Of a stretch of 64,000 nt of DNA, positions 47,517 to 60,045 are shown piece by piece (positions within the stretch are counted from its first letter, which is position 1; every line of letters begins with the position of its first letter). The notes under the pieces were generated by a model, which did no database searches, was not told the origin of the DNA, and saw only the letters and a list, made by a program, of their open reading frames with translations. Origin of the DNA: Valencia hispanica. Lineage: Eukaryota > Chordata > Actinopteri > Cyprinodontiformes > Valenciidae. The translations under genes were made by a program, and so were the position numbers. Location of the stretch: positions 13,132,735 through 13,196,734 of the forward strand of contig OY747712.1 of NCBI GenBank assembly GCA_963556495.2. Reading direction: 5' to 3'.

Positions 47517-49349
47517 TACCAAACAAAAATTTAGTTCAATCAATCTTTTTTCACTTGCTTCTGTTGGTCTCCGTTTTTCTCTTCTTTACTTGAATGTCCC
47601 TTTCTTTTTCCCATTTTGGCTTAGCTTTTTCCATCTCTCTCCTTCCACCAGTGAACTACCACAATTTTTTTTTAGAATAAGATTGCTAAAAAAACATCGT
47701 GCAAATACCATCATTCATACACTATTCATCTATTGCTGTCTCTCTCTGTCTTTCTCTCTAGCTGTTGTCTCTCCTCTTCTCCCTCTCATCACTTGGTTCT
47801 ATCTTGGATAGTCTGTTTGGCTCCGTCAATAATGCCAAAATTGTAAATGAGCAAATAAGGTAAAGCAGAGCTTTACTAGTTTATGTCTTCTATGATGCAC
47901 TGTTATTAATTTTTGATGTTTTGAATTTGCTTCTATTTATATTTTAATATGTATTATGATAGATGGAATTAAAGGACCTTTTCTTATTAATTATCTATAT
48001 CACAATGTTAGAATAAATAATTGTTACCAGTTCACATGCCTAATGATGATCCTGGTACAGCTAATCTCCTCAGGTCATCTCTCCTACACTCTACAAAATC
48101 ATGACATCAGAATTAGGTCTGCAAAGTATGATTATTGTAAACTAATAATGCAAAACACAAACTAAATATCCTTCTGCAAACAACTGGACTACATCAAGTC
48201 ATGATGCATCAAGAGTGTTTCAAAAGTGTTCACTTGAATCTCTAGCACAAACTAATTGTACTTCAATAACTGTGACCCATTTCCATGTTTGATTGGAACA
48301 CCTTTGCTGCTGCTGGCTCCTTCTCTGTCTGCAGCTCATCTTGGCTTCCTTCTACAAAATTATTAAATCAAATCAAAGTGTGCAACAAACCAACAGAAGA
48401 CAAGTGACACATATAGTAATACAATAATGTAATACCAACAAGTGGACAATAAAACCAAATAAACTTGTTCAACATTAATGGAAGCGTTCACCCTTCTTGT
48501 CTAAAGCAGCAGTTTTCAAATGAGGAATACTGCCTGCATGATGAATGTTGGTTCAAGAAATTATCAGAGCTATAATAAATATATATTTTTAAACTGAAAA
48601 GAACAAAATTAATCCAATTTTACAGTCAACATTGCTATATTAGTATATCCCACATCGAGTTTGCAATGATATTTCTTTTCTTTTTTAGACTGTGGTCTCT
48701 GTAATTAAAAAGTTATTTTGTTGCTGTATTAGTTATTTTTCATGAATTTCCTTAGTCATTATGCTTACTAAGGATAACTAGTTTGCTACCAACAGAACAG
48801 CTAAAGGAAATTATGCATAAGCCACCGTTTGGCTTTGTGAATCACTTAATTTTACAAGGATAAATTCTCACCCTTGGTCTCTCTCTAGAAAAAGCTAAGG
48901 AGTTGCAACAGTGTTTTTCATAATTTTGCTATGTTCCATTGATTTCTGTTAGTCTTAGAAATGTTGCTAGTCATAATATATTTATTTACATATATTTTGG
49001 TTGTGATGCAGTTTTCTGTGCATGCATTTGCACAAAGAGGCCTTGTTAGGAGAAGGGAGGGGCCGCCTGCCCACGGTAGACATACTGACCATGGCAAGCC
49101 ATGGTATGGCAAGGCGTTAACATACTCCTTGGACGTTAATAACTTAAGACATTAATACATGGCAAAATTTTGGATACAAATGGCTTGCCATAGATGACTG
49201 TAACCTGACACCGAGTCAAGTCATCGGCAGCTGAGCAGAGTAGAACGCAGCGCCCCGTTGTGAGTGATTGAGGGAGCGGTGAGCCTGCAACTGGTGAGTG
49301 AAACAACAGACTTAAAACATCTGGGGCTGAAGCCCCAGCAAAATTGGCT
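47517..49349. other. Intronic non-coding DNA, nothing recognised
   Basis: No repeat ends or coding similarity found. A pyrimidine-rich patch lies at about 47550-47790. Confidence 0.35.
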
Positions 49350-49880
49350 GACGACGCCAGTGCATGGTAGTGTCTGCATTATGGTGTGGGGATGTTTTTT
49401 TTTCTCCCAGTATAGACAGGGCAAAATATATTGAGCTCAACAGACAATCCTGGAAGAAAACATGTTAGAGGCTGGTTTGAAGGCTCACCTTCCAGCAGGA
49501 CGACAACCCTGAACATTCAGCCAAATGTTCACTCCATTGCTACTCCATTGCAGCAATGGAGTGGTTTAGATCAAAGACCATTCATGTTGGATGGGTCCAG
49601 TCAAAGTCCTTATCTAAATCTAATTGAGCATCTGAGGCAAGACTTGAAAATTAATCTTCATGGATGTTCTCGATCTAATCTGACTGAGCTTGAGCTATTT
49701 AGCAAAGAGGAATTTGGCATAAATGTCAAAATATAAATGTTCTGCAGTACTTAGTGTGGGCCTAACAATAAAAATACAGGAGTTAGTGGTTGTAACAGGA
49801 TAACATATGTAAAAAATTGTTATAAAGTTATAAAGTTAAAAATGGTGTGAATGATTTTTCAAGGTGCTTTATTTGCCAAT
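49350..49880 (+). mobile_element. Tc1-like transposon relic (C-terminal third)
   Basis: Plus-strand words include TGCATTATGGTGTGGGGATG (the MVWG region), QQDDNPEHSAK at about 49496-49530 (second catalytic Asp), and GSSQSPYLNLIEHLRQDLK at about 49590-49645 (catalytic Glu region), then CSRSNLTELELFSKEE. Frames are shifted between the blocks. The element is dead and lacks its N-terminal half. Confidence 0.75.
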
Positions 49881-50043
49881 TCACCATCCAACAATTGTTT
49901 ATTTTTTGGTCTCTAGACCTGATGGGTGGGTGAACTACTTGAAACTCTTTGACACAAAAGGTTTTATTACCTAATTCACGTATAAAGAGCTTCTCTTTTA
50001 AATCTTGTCTGATAATTTCTCTACCTCTCTTTCTCTCTCTTAG

Positions 50044-50233
50044 GACTGAGGGCTACAGGAAGGTTCCATACCACTACTACGAGGCAGGCAGTCGGGATGA
50101 GTGTGCAGAGTACCATCTTCACGAGAGCGCCCCCTACGGTGGACACCGCTTCATCACAGAGAAGTCTGTTTTTGCCAAGTGGGCCAAGACTCACTCCATC
50201 AAGTTCTTCAACCCTCCGTGGCAGCTGTCATGA
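50044..50233 (+). CDS. st6galnac3: st6galnac3 terminal coding exon (motifs III and VS, stop)
   Basis: This is the last coding exon of the GT29 sialyltransferase. One G completes the split Lys codon, then 62 codons and TGA at 50231-50233. The peptide runs TEGYRKVPYHYYEAG..., then DECAEYHLHE, YGGHRFITEKSVFAKWAK and ends NPPWQLS. HYYE is sialylmotif III. H-R-F-I-T-E fits motif VS, H(x)4E, whose His acts as catalytic base in this superfamily. The HRFITEK...FAKWA ending is characteristic of the ST6GALNAC3-6 subgroup, and the TEGYRKVPYHYYE start most resembles ST6GALNAC3. The reading frame is intact across the exon with no substitution in the motifs, so the gene looks functional in this part. The lumenal C-terminus has the usual length for the family, ending about 14 residues after FAKWAK. 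Confidence 0.93.
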
Positions 50234-51712
50234 CCCCGGCTGAGTCTGAGCAGGAGAAAAATCCGCATCGGCTTTCGTCAGCATCCAGAGACCAAACAAA
50301 CATGCACATCAGTTTTAAGCTCAGATTTCACTCCATATCTGTTATTTTGTTCCACTTTGGTCTTCAGAATTAAGTGAAATCTGAAGATTAAACGTGGACA
50401 GCATTTCTCATACCTTCGGCTTCTTGAATTGTACGTTTTCAGCAGACGAATGTGGAACGCTTCCTGCAATGACAGAACAATCCATTTGCGGCTCTGTGAG
50501 TCCAGCAAAGAACGCATTGAGAAGAAAAGATGTTATCTAGTATTAATTCGTGCTGAATTTGGAGAGGAACTCCAACTGGATGAGTCGTGTTGGTTTGAAC
50601 ATTTCATCAGCTTTTCTGCTGTTTCCTCTGGGAGTTCGTCTCCTGTCAGGTTGTAATTAATCTGTAACCAGCTTCATTCAGGCCTTCATCTCTGGAAGAG
50701 GGAGTTCTGAAGGCAGATGCTCTGTCAGTTTCAATTTGCTCTGATTTGTTAAAAAAATATCTTCAGCAAAAAAGGTTGTTTGACAAAGCGATCTGAAGCG
50801 ATCCAAAATCATGTTTCAGATAAAACCAGAGATGTAAATCAGCTCCATTGTGTTTCAATTTAAAGATGTCTGCTCCTTTTTTTTGTTAGTATCTGGTGAA
50901 GGGAATTTCAGTGACTCTTTGTGGTTTTGGTTTAGTCTCTGGAGGGTCTGCTGATTTACTGTGCCAATGACAATGTAAGCAGCACAGCACAGAGAACGAG
51001 GTGCAATTAGAAAGTCCATCTCTCTGGAAGGAGTTTGTGCCCCTACAGAGGAGGAGATTTATGTGTGCAGTGAAACCATTTGAAGTTAATTGTATCCCAT
51101 TATCATTTTGTGCCTGCAATATACTTTGCAGTTCATTGTATAGACAAAGAAGAAGATGCATTCGCTCTCTTTCTCTCATCTTCTCATCCAGCTTTGTGCC
51201 TCTTTGTGTAACGCATCGCCGTGCAGACTTTGTCCCATTTGTCTCTGGGTGTAGCGTGCACGTCACCCTCTCAGTGACTCATTCGAATGCATCTGTTACA
51301 GGACGGTGAAGAATGACCTATGAGCTTCTTCTGGGACCTATGGGACCAGTGTCGACTAGTGAAAGGAGTCAAAGACTTCTAATTTAGGCAACTCAAAGGC
51401 ACAGAGGACAGTGAGATACAGCCGAGGTTTCTCTCCTACATGTACTTCTGCCGCAGTGCAAGCATGCAGAGGATTGTTGGGGTTTGCAGGTCGGCTATAG
51501 TCACATGTGCAAACTGGGCTAAAAGTATGCATAGAAAACATAATTTCATGGCACAAAATATGTTCCTCTTACTATCAGAGCTTTTGAACCAAATCACTCA
51601 AATTATGTTACATTAAGGGCCAAAAGTGACACAATTCCATATACAAGTACACCTAAAAATCTTTTCAATTTCTTATTTTTTTGCCATAATCATCAAAATT
51701 ACAAGGAATAAA
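50234..51712 (+). other. st6galnac3: Candidate 3' UTR of st6galnac3
   Basis: Sequence after the TGA has no repeat I recognise as far as about 51765, where a SINE fragment begins. The first canonical AATAAA in the + strand that I noticed is at 51707-51712, so a 3' UTR of about 1.5 kb is possible. An ATTAAA near 50387 could be used for a shorter transcript. The extent is inferred from signals only. Confidence 0.35.
51707..51712 (+). promoter_or_regulatory. Candidate poly(A) signal AATAAA
   Basis: This is an AATAAA hexamer in the context ACAAGGAATAAAGGCTTGGT, followed by a short GT/T-rich stretch (TTGGTATGTTTCACTTTTC). In AT-rich DNA such hexamers are common by chance. Confidence 0.25.
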
Positions 51713-51766
51713 GGCTTGGTATGTTTCACTTTTCTAAAATAAGTGACAAAAAATATTGAGCTTTTT

Positions 51767-51980
51767 CATCCATCCATCGGCTATACCTGCTTATGAATAT
51801 AACTCCCTGGAAAGGTTGCCAGTCCATCACAGGGCAACATAGAAACACACAGAATACAAGTTGACCACGCACATACTCATACCTAAGGGCAATTTTAGAG
51901 ACCAATTAACCTAATATGTATGCTTTTAAATTGTGGATCCCGGAGTACCCAGAGAGAATACATGCATGAAGGGAGAGACC
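51767..51980 (-). mobile_element. tRNA-derived SINE, eroded 5'-truncated copy
   Basis: TCATCCATCCATCGGCTATA at the tail end, TTGCCAGTCCATCACAGGGC, then ACCTAAGGGCAATTTTAGAG and CCCGGAGTACCCAGAGAG. Same family as 36410-36733, minus strand, more diverged. Confidence 0.7.
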
Positions 51981-52979
51981 ATTCAAAATCCATACAGAAC
52001 GAGCATGAACAACATTTAATAAAAAAATTTCAACTTGTTAAATGGTCTAAATGTAGTTATGCTGAAAAACACATTCTGATATCCTAAGAGTAATATAAAT
52101 AATGTTAAATGTAGGGGAAAAACAAGCAGCTAAACATTTATCCACCTCAATAAGGACTTGGTTAGGGTATGAAATATCTGCTCTTCCACAAACAAATAAT
52201 ATAGGTTATTTAAAAAAAAACATCTAATGGATTTTTTTCCACAACTGTGAATAAAAGCATTAAGATGGAGCTGAAAGCATCCTGGAAATCAAACCCACAT
52301 TAATGTGCCTCAAGTTGAAGGGACCCCTGTGGAGTTTTCCTGCAAAAACAAACAGCAGCTTTAGTCACATTCAGCCAAACTGCATTCTGTTAAACTGTGC
52401 TCAACAAACATGATGATTAAACTGCTTTAAAACATTCTTTCAGCTGCATTTGAACCGCAGAAATAATAGCCTGCAGAGGAACACTAAAAGGCACAAACTC
52501 ACCATCGTATAATTCAGGAGATGTGCTAATACTATGGAGAATTTTAGTTTTCTCTGAAATCAGTTCGGGGTTGGGCGATATGACCATATTACACTTAGAA
52601 GGATTAGAACATATAATAATCATAGATAGAACCTTTATAATTTTTATGTTGCAAAACTTGCCGTTAGAATCACAAATTTAATCACAGAAATGAATAAACA
52701 AAACAGAGTTCTCTGTAAATCGCAAAATATTGCAGATTTAGTTAGTCTGAGGAAGTGACCTGATGAGTCTGGGTTGTGTTTGTCATCCATAACAGTGATC
52801 ATCCCTGTAAAGAGATCTGCTGTGGCACTAGTCATTGGAATCATAACATTCAAAGCCAAGCACTTACGCACAAGTTTATGTAGCAGGAGAACACTTTTTA
52901 ATCCTCAAGTTTTTCCTTATAATACAAAAAATTGAGAAGAATAATAGAAAAAGATAAATATCATAACATCAGTATGGTT
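51981..52979. other. Non-coding DNA 3' of st6galnac3, nothing recognised
   Basis: No repeat ends or coding similarity found. Confidence 0.35.
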
Positions 52980-53225
52980 TTTTCAGATGATGCGGTTCTG
53001 TTGGCTTCATCAGACTTTGATCTCCAGCTTTCACTGGAGTGGTTTATAGCCGAATGTGAAGCGACTGAGGCTCGAATCAGCACCTCCAAATCTGAGACCA
53101 CGGTCTTGAACTGGAAAAGGGTAGAGTGCCGTCTTTGGGTCGGGAACGAGGTCCTGCCCCAAGTGACAGGGTTCAAGCATCTCAGGGTTTTGTTCAGGGA
53201 AAATAATGGATGGTTGGATGGATGG
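52980..53225 (+). mobile_element. Rex3-like LINE fragment with internal deletion
   Basis: The plus strand reads FSDDAVLLASSDFDLQLSLE, then ISTSKSETTVLNWKRVECRL and EVLPQVTGFKHLRVLF, the same part of the RT as 23780-24000. It then jumps directly to the GGATGGTTGGATGGATGG tail, so about 600 bp of thumb and C-terminal region are missing. The catalytic box starts the fragment and reads FSDD. Confidence 0.8.
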
Positions 53226-55111
53226 ACAATAAAATGCAAATTAATAGTAAGGCAAATCCTGTCCATTTCTGCTCATGCTCTTACACAGATGCGTCAGTTT
53301 AATTTTTATTTTCCGAAGTTGCACCACACACAAAAAGGCTAAACTGCTCCAATCAACATTTTTTGTCTAAATGCTCTAAACCTTTCTTGAAGAGCAATGG
53401 AATTGTGATTTTAATCATAGCCATGATTTTTCTGTCGAGAAATCGTGACATTTTTCATCACATCAGCCAGACCAAGTCCATGCTTTCTTTTCTCATATCT
53501 TAATCGTTCACTTTCCAAATGTGTAGATTTTGTTATCTGCAGGAAATTCATACATTATTTCAAAGCACAGCAAACAAGCAGACTGTGCACACCTCAGGAA
53601 AACAGCTTTGATTGATTGTATGTTGCGGCTGCTGGATTCGCAGCTTTAGTTCACATAAAGGGGCTCAACATAATAGTCTGTTAGTAGCTATTATATTTTA
53701 ATATAGAAATATTTAATCTTAAAAAGTGCTAACTCAAAGTCAGCCTTTCAAAAACATCCTGAACAGTCCTTGAGAAACAGCCTATTCTTGGGTTTAGGCT
53801 CCTCATAAGTCTGCAGAGATAAGATTTTATTCACAAAACTGAGAAATCAAAACTGATTGTTTTTAATTTGGCGATTGACTTTTCATTCCTGCCTACTGAC
53901 AAGTGATCAGCCTGAGAAGAAAGCAAATGAAGGCTGCCTAACACAACTTAAAGCTCAGGAGGAGGCAACTGTTGGGATTTTATTCATTTATTTTAGCTCA
54001 GTTTTCACTCAAATGGTGATTATAGTTTCACCTGCAAATCATGTAGCATATTTGTTGTTGCATCAGGTGCATTTTATTACTGCTTCAGACCTGTTCTCAC
54101 CTTGTCACTGATTGGAAATCAGCCCTACAGACGGGAGCATCAGCAAAATGTAAAACTGTCCTGTTTTAAATTCAGAAGGTGGTGGTGACATGGTCGGGAT
54201 CAGCGTTCCCATCTCTTCCCTCTCCAAGCTCCACAAGCAGCTGGGAATCAAGGAATCTGCTAAACAATAAAGTCTGTACATGGGTTGAGGACTTCTTTCT
54301 GTTCTGGAGGGAAACCGGACCTCACAGCCATGCTTGTTTCCAGATTAACAACTATTTTCTTGATTTTCCCTCTCAGCCTGGGATTGTACAGTCATCGGGC
54401 AGCTCTTCACCACTCATTCTTACCCCTGTTACAGCCTTTTACTCGGTTCTCTTGTGAGGCATGTTTTATCATCATCTAATGTGACTTTAACTTGAGTTTT
54501 AATAGATCAGTTCAAGACCGTTAATAATCTTTAGTTGCATGTTTTTTCTTTTAATAACTGTTGCCTTTACTGTATTTTGTGTGTTGTTGTTTTATTTGCT
54601 TATTTCCTGATCAGCAACCATACCAGAACAAAACCAGTATATGAGAAAGAATATGTCCTAATGAATAATCTGTCTCCCAGTTGAATACAGTCATATCATA
54701 CATTCAAATGTGACTGAATTTGACTATAAGACTTTATTACTCTAAAATGATCTGAAATATTGATCTTAGAAATGAAATAAAAAATGAAATTAAACAGCTA
54801 GGACCTTTAACATCCACTAATTAACACTGCATATCTTGTTTTGTGCAAACTGCAGAGCATAAATAGGTCAGGTTGACCTTTTCCGTTGGTTTCTGTGTGG
54901 ACTGTTTATGGGCTGTGTTATAGTACAAAAGCAGTTTCAATCAATGTTTTTAGTTTGAGACTAAAAATGACTGAAATTTTAAGATTTAAAACAACTTAAA
55001 AATGACAAATATGTTTTATATACAGGTCTCTGCGTAGGTCTTTATGATTCAATTCTTTATACTTTCAGATGGTCTACAACACCATGTAACCTTTTAGACT
55101 GGGTTCTCTTT
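53226..55111. other. Intergenic DNA, nothing recognised
   Basis: No exon, repeat ends or RNA gene recognised. Confidence 0.35.
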
Positions 55112-55802
55112 AGGCCCGTTTCCACATACACATAAACCTTCTACTTAATTTTTTATATTTTTCAAGTTTTGTGGCCATAGCGGCCTTTATTTGACAGTGG
55201 ATGAGTATGAAATTAAGCCTCCATACATGGGGCGGCCGCTCTACCACTACACCACGCGACATCCCAACTTCTGGGTAATTGTAACTGACCTTCACGGTAT
55301 GCACGTCTCCATCTCACCGGGTCGGCCAAAAGAACCACTTCCCTGCTTATTTCCGGAACCAAACAAGTACCTACCTTGGGGTATATACTCAGAAATTGCA
55401 GTTTGGGGGGACATCTGGTTAACTCATGCTGATCTGTGGTAATTCAGTGGCAAACGACATCAACAGACGTCGCTAAACAACCGGCATTTGTGGAATTGCT
55501 GAAATTCGCAAGAGTTGCTGGCAAAGTACTGTATAACAACATAGCACACACAAATGCAGCAACCATCCCTGCTTCTTCCATTGTCGATCTCTTGGCTCTC
55601 TGCTGCTGTGGGCACCTTTTGGTGCTAATCAGTTATGTCACTCACGGCCAAAACAGTTGCAATATGCTGACGTCTTACCATAATCCTTAAAGGGCCAATT
55701 TTGTATGGAGAAGCAACGACTGAGAGGACCAAGGCAGTGTATTTTCCCTGTCATCTTCCCCCTCCCAGAAATGGCCCACAATTGTCTAGTGGAAACAGGC
55801 CT
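55112..55802. mobile_element. MITE with AGGCC(C/T)GTTTCCAC ends
   Basis: The left end AGGCCCGTTTCCAC and the complement of the right end AGGCCTGTTTCCAC (13 of 14) are inverted repeats, 691 bp apart. No transposase. It contains a tRNA-derived SINE (55133-55262), so its own length is about 560 bp. Superfamily not assigned. Confidence 0.65.
55133..55262 (-). mobile_element. tRNA-derived SINE nested in MITE
   Basis: On the minus strand it starts GTCGCGTGGTGTAGTGGTAG, with TGGTGTAGTGG an exact RNA polymerase III A box. About 30 bases on, GGCTTAATTTC is a poor B box. The body ends CACTGTCAAATAAAGGCCGC then TATGGCCACAAAACTTG and an A-rich tail. This is a different, shorter SINE family than 36410-36733. 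Confidence 0.7.
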
Positions 55803-58800
55803 TTTGTAGTTTTACAAGATTTTTGAAGGTTTTTCTGTGGACTTTGATTGCTTTTCACTCATTTTTAGGTATAATTTCAGTTATTCATAAAACAGTTCCT
55901 AATCTCGAAGGTGGAACCAAGGTTGTGTTAATAGGAAAACTTACGTATTTACACTTTGCTGCCAGCAAGCCTTCACAGAGACACACGTAGGTAAAAAATG
56001 AATCTTTCTACTCATCTGGCACAGGGGTGCACACGGTGTGATCTCTAGCTAAACCAGACTGTCACTGTCACAGTTTGTAGGAATTGGAGTTGAATTTGTC
56101 TGATTTCTATATTATGTTTGGTTCTAAGGCTTTGGATTTCCTATTTTGATATTCAGCTCACTGCGTTTCTTTTTTGCAAGGTTATATTTTCATTTATCCC
56201 TGTGTCCATTTTCCTCAGTTATTTTCCCCAGTTGCCTCAATTCTCAGTTCCAGTATAATCAGACTGTCCTGTTCCTTCTCTAAATAATCACCCTCCTCTG
56301 TGTTTACACGCCTGGTTTGCCTTCAGTCATTGTCAGATCCTCTTGTTTGTATCCCCATATCCTGCCAGTTCTTGCCATTCACCTTCATGCTTCTTCCTGG
56401 TCTTTTTAAGTCACAAATGTTGTAGCAATATGATAACATTACTTGCACCATGCAGACAGTCTGTCTACACTGATGAAAATTATCCCACTTTGACCTGTTG
56501 AATGCTTTAAATGGCTGATATAGCAGGTGAGTTTGACTTTTTTATGATTATTCAGCTATTAGATATTTAACAATTTGGAGGGCAATTATAGACTGTATGC
56601 AGCCTCAAACCTTCTGCCCAAGATGGTCTAGGGATGATTGAGTATGAAACAAGCAAAGTAGAACCAGAGAAAACATTCTGTATCTTGGATCCCAAGGTCC
56701 CATCCCAAATGGTACAAAATGTACCTACTTTCTTCTCTATTTTAATCACACATAAAGCATATTTTTACGTGTGACAACAGCTTTGAACCAAGGATATGGC
56801 TTTCAGATACTGTGACAGTTGTATATTTTAGGCTCAATGCTTTTTCTGTCCTCTACTTGTTCACACTGCATTTTTTATGAGCACATGCTGAACAATAATT
56901 GGCTGTCATAGTCTAAAATGAGCACCAGAGTGGAAATGAGTGAAAAAGCAGACAAGCAGGAAGAAACATTTTAAAAGACCTTCAGAACAAATATTGATCA
57001 GGGCCAGTTCAAAAGAATATAAGGAGGTTTGATTCATTAGAGGTAAAATATATTAGAAATGAAGGATGACTTCAGACTTTGCACTGGGTATATGAAAGAT
57101 AAACACAACTATTTGCAGCTTCAGGTATAATTTATATGGTAAATGCAGATTTGGATGCAATCAGGGTTTATGGAAAATCAAATTATTTTAGTTTAAAAGT
57201 ATTTACCATCTTTGGATTTTTTTCTCTGTCATCTTCATTCAGTTTATTTTGCCATATTTGAGCTCTGATTCTGGCATGATTCTGCAGATCTGGATGAAAG
57301 ATTAACACGAACTATTCTATATCTTAACACACCATCCCTATAAAAACACATTAGATTTACTCAGCAGCATCCTCTTAAGCAATTAAAAATACATCGGTGA
57401 CAGTGCAGGGGTCCATACAATATGTTGCCTAAAAACTGTTCAGCTGATACACCCAGAACACTGAATTTTAAAGCACTGTGTTTATGACTCAAGAACAGTG
57501 ACTGGCTCTATCTCTTAAGTTGAGGGTACATGATGTAATATTGTAAAATATATCTTTTACTTTAGATATTTTTTTAAGAATTCAGCTTTACCCATACTAG
57601 ACATAGTAAACCACAGGTCTTAAGAGACCCATAACCTGCTAATCAGGATTTTTCTTCTGTTTAGTGTTCCCGTATTAATCCAGTCCTCTACTGGTCTTTC
57701 TCTCCAACATTTTAACAGTTTTTTTCTTCATTTTCAGTTTCAAATTTGCCTATTTTTATTCATAGGCAGAAAGTATTTAGTTTCATCATTCCTCTAACCT
57801 GAAACTGATGGGGGTCTTTGTTGTACTGTGCTGTCTAAATGTAAATCAGGAAAAAAGAAACAAGTGTTAAAGCAAACTGAAGGTCATTTATAAAAAAAAA
57901 AAATGAAGAGGCTGCTGGGTTTTTACAGCCAGAGTCGTAATTAAAAAGAGCCGCACAAAGACGTGAATTTGCTCTCATCATTTTTCTGTTTTCCACATTG
58001 TGATCTGGAGAGGTGATTACTGTCTACTCTCCGATTCAGGAGCTGCTCCTTAAAGAACTTCTAATTGTCTGATTTGAATTCTTTGTGAAGCGTTTTATTC
58101 CTTCATGACTTCAGCTGCCAATTTCTCAAAGTGCTTTCTCGCAATGGTATTTCTATCACCTCCTTTCTTGTGCTTTTTATTTTGCAATGTAACTCTTTCC
58201 TTTCCATCATTCAGGTCAAGTGTCCTTGTAAAATTGTATCATTGTTTGTGTTTGAGCTGCATAGAAAGTTGTTTTTTTTTTAACACATCTAACACACTCC
58301 TGCTGTCTAAATGCTGCATGTTGTTGCAGTGAATTTTATTATGAAGTATATGTTGTTAGTCTGTCATTTGCTGTCTGCTTTTAGCTATAATTAGATTCAT
58401 TGTGAATATTCTTATTTTTTTCTGATGTAAATCCTGTCCTCTGTGTGTTTTATTCTCTTCTGGGGGATTAAATAAATCTATCAAACAACCTTTATGTGAT
58501 TAAATTCCTCTCAAAACAAAACTGAGTGTGCGGCATGAGAATACAACCGACCCGGTGACATGTGCTCATCTTATATGAATGTGGGACTCAGGCTGAACTG
58601 TCATGTTAGATCAGGCGTCTCATTAGATTTTAAAAGCGAGCTGGGATGGTGCTGAGTCCAGACTTTTCCCGACAGCTTCAACTTTGATGTAATATGTGCA
58701 CAAATGAACAGGAGCTTGATCATCTTTGCACCCGTTTTTGTTCTTTCCGCCACAGTGATCTATAAAATATCAAGAGGACAAATTAAAATGGAAAGACAAA

Positions 58801-58894
58801 CTGATACAATTCCTCTCATTTGAAACAGCAGAAATGTTTTGCAACGAGGTTGGGTTTGCAAAACTTCTTCAAAAAAACATAAACCTTCATATGC
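55803..58894. other. Intergenic DNA, nothing recognised
   Basis: No exon, repeat ends or RNA gene recognised. About 57930-58500 lacks repeats I know and might be conserved, but that is only a guess. Confidence 0.35.
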
Positions 58895-60045
58895 GTGTAG
58901 TCCTTGAATTTAGTTCACGTTTTGTCACCTTACAACCACAAACTTCCATGTATTTTATAGTGAAACACAAAGTACCTCCTAATTGTGAAGTAAAAATCTG
59001 AGAGCTGTGGCTCGTCTGCTTACACAGACCTCCTGGGTAAATACTGTGTAGAACCATATTTCGCTGCAATTAAGACTGCTACTGTTTGGTGGTTTGGATC
59101 GAACAGCTTTCCACATGCAAAGACTAAACATTTGTGTCCATTGTTCTTTCAAGTCTGTCCTAGAGGTCCTTAACTGGATTGAGGTCTGGACTTTGACTGG
59201 CTCATTTTAACACATACATGTGCTTTGATATAAGCCATCAAACTGTAGCTCTGGCTGTTTAAGGTCGTTATCCTGCTGGATGCTAAACCTCCAACCCAGT
59301 CTTGAGTCTTTTGGAGCCTCTAATAGGCTTTTTTTTCACGATGTCCCTGAATTTAACATGAATTCATCTTCTCATCAACTCTAACGAGCTACCCTTTACC
59401 TGCTGATGAGAAGAATCCCCCCAGATCTGATCAGACCAAACTTTTAACGTATGTGCTGTTGCAGTCCTTCACAAATTACTTCTAAGGGTGCATTCACACC
59501 AGCTGTTTAGTCCACTTTAATCAAACTTTAATTTGTTTGCCCATGAACGTCAAGTAGGCCAGGGGGCGATCCAAACGCAGGAATTGGAGTAATTGGAGTG
59601 CAACCAAAACAACCTTGTGCAATATCTGTAAAAGCAGAACATCAGTGCTATGAAGTTATATGTGGGCCCTGCTCTGTGCACGCAGCCTCAGTCTCTACCA
59701 GACTATCGGGTGTGAAAAATACCCAACAAACCTCTGAAACCTTCAAAGAGAAGCTGTAAATATACTCAGAAGAAATTACACACAGGTGGACTTTGTTCAC
59801 TAATTAAGTGACCTTTAAAGGCAAATGGTTCCTCTGGATTTTATTTGGGGATATCAGAATAAAACGATTTGCACACCACACTTTTCAGATTGTTATTTGT
59901 AAAAATGTTGAGTACAACGTTAGCTTTGATTTCCACCTCAAATTATCTTATACTTTACCTTTTATGATCAATCACATCAAAATGCAATTAAAATACTCTG
60001 AACCATTTACAAATGTAAAAAAATGGTGAAGTGGTAAAATAATAT
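58895..60045 (-). mobile_element. Tc1-like transposon relic, internally deleted and interrupted
   Basis: Left part (about 58910-58985) has the inverted repeat region GTCACCTTACAACCACAAAC. The minus strand reads S-Q-S-P-D-L-N-P-V at about 59175-59200 (before the catalytic Glu). Right part (59725-60045) has the 5' UTR of this family: AACAAACCTCTGAAACC, ACACAGGTGGACTTTGTTCA, GATTTTATTTGGGG, and CACACTTTTCAGATTG. The middle of the transposase is missing and a MITE (59486-59724) sits at the junction. Confidence 0.75.
59486..59724. mobile_element. 239-bp MITE inserted in Tc1-like relic
   Basis: Left end GGGTGCATTCACACC and the complement of the right end GGGTATTTTTCACACCC resemble the ends of the larger MITE at 13781-14506 (GGGTGCTTTCACACCTG). 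It interrupts the Tc1-like sequence between TTCTAA and AACAAACCTCTG, so it inserted after the Tc1. Confidence 0.6.

Larger units (their letters stand above)
38327..50043 (+). other. st6galnac3: Last intron of st6galnac3 (11,717 bp)
   Basis: The intron opens with GTAAGA at 38327 and closes with a long pyrimidine run (TCTCTACCTCTCTTTCTCTCTCTTAG) ending at 50043. It is a phase 2 intron. It carries a Tc1-like relic, an L1-like insertion, Rex3 debris, Tc1-like ends and a 1.5-kb minisatellite, each listed separately. Between 38327 and about 39890, and between 47517 and about 49350, I see only unremarkable AT-rich sequence. Confidence 0.85.

Noticed and set aside
50278..51309. Several 70-126 codon frames after the st6galnac3 stop
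   Set aside because: They lie in the candidate 3' UTR on both strands and match no family.
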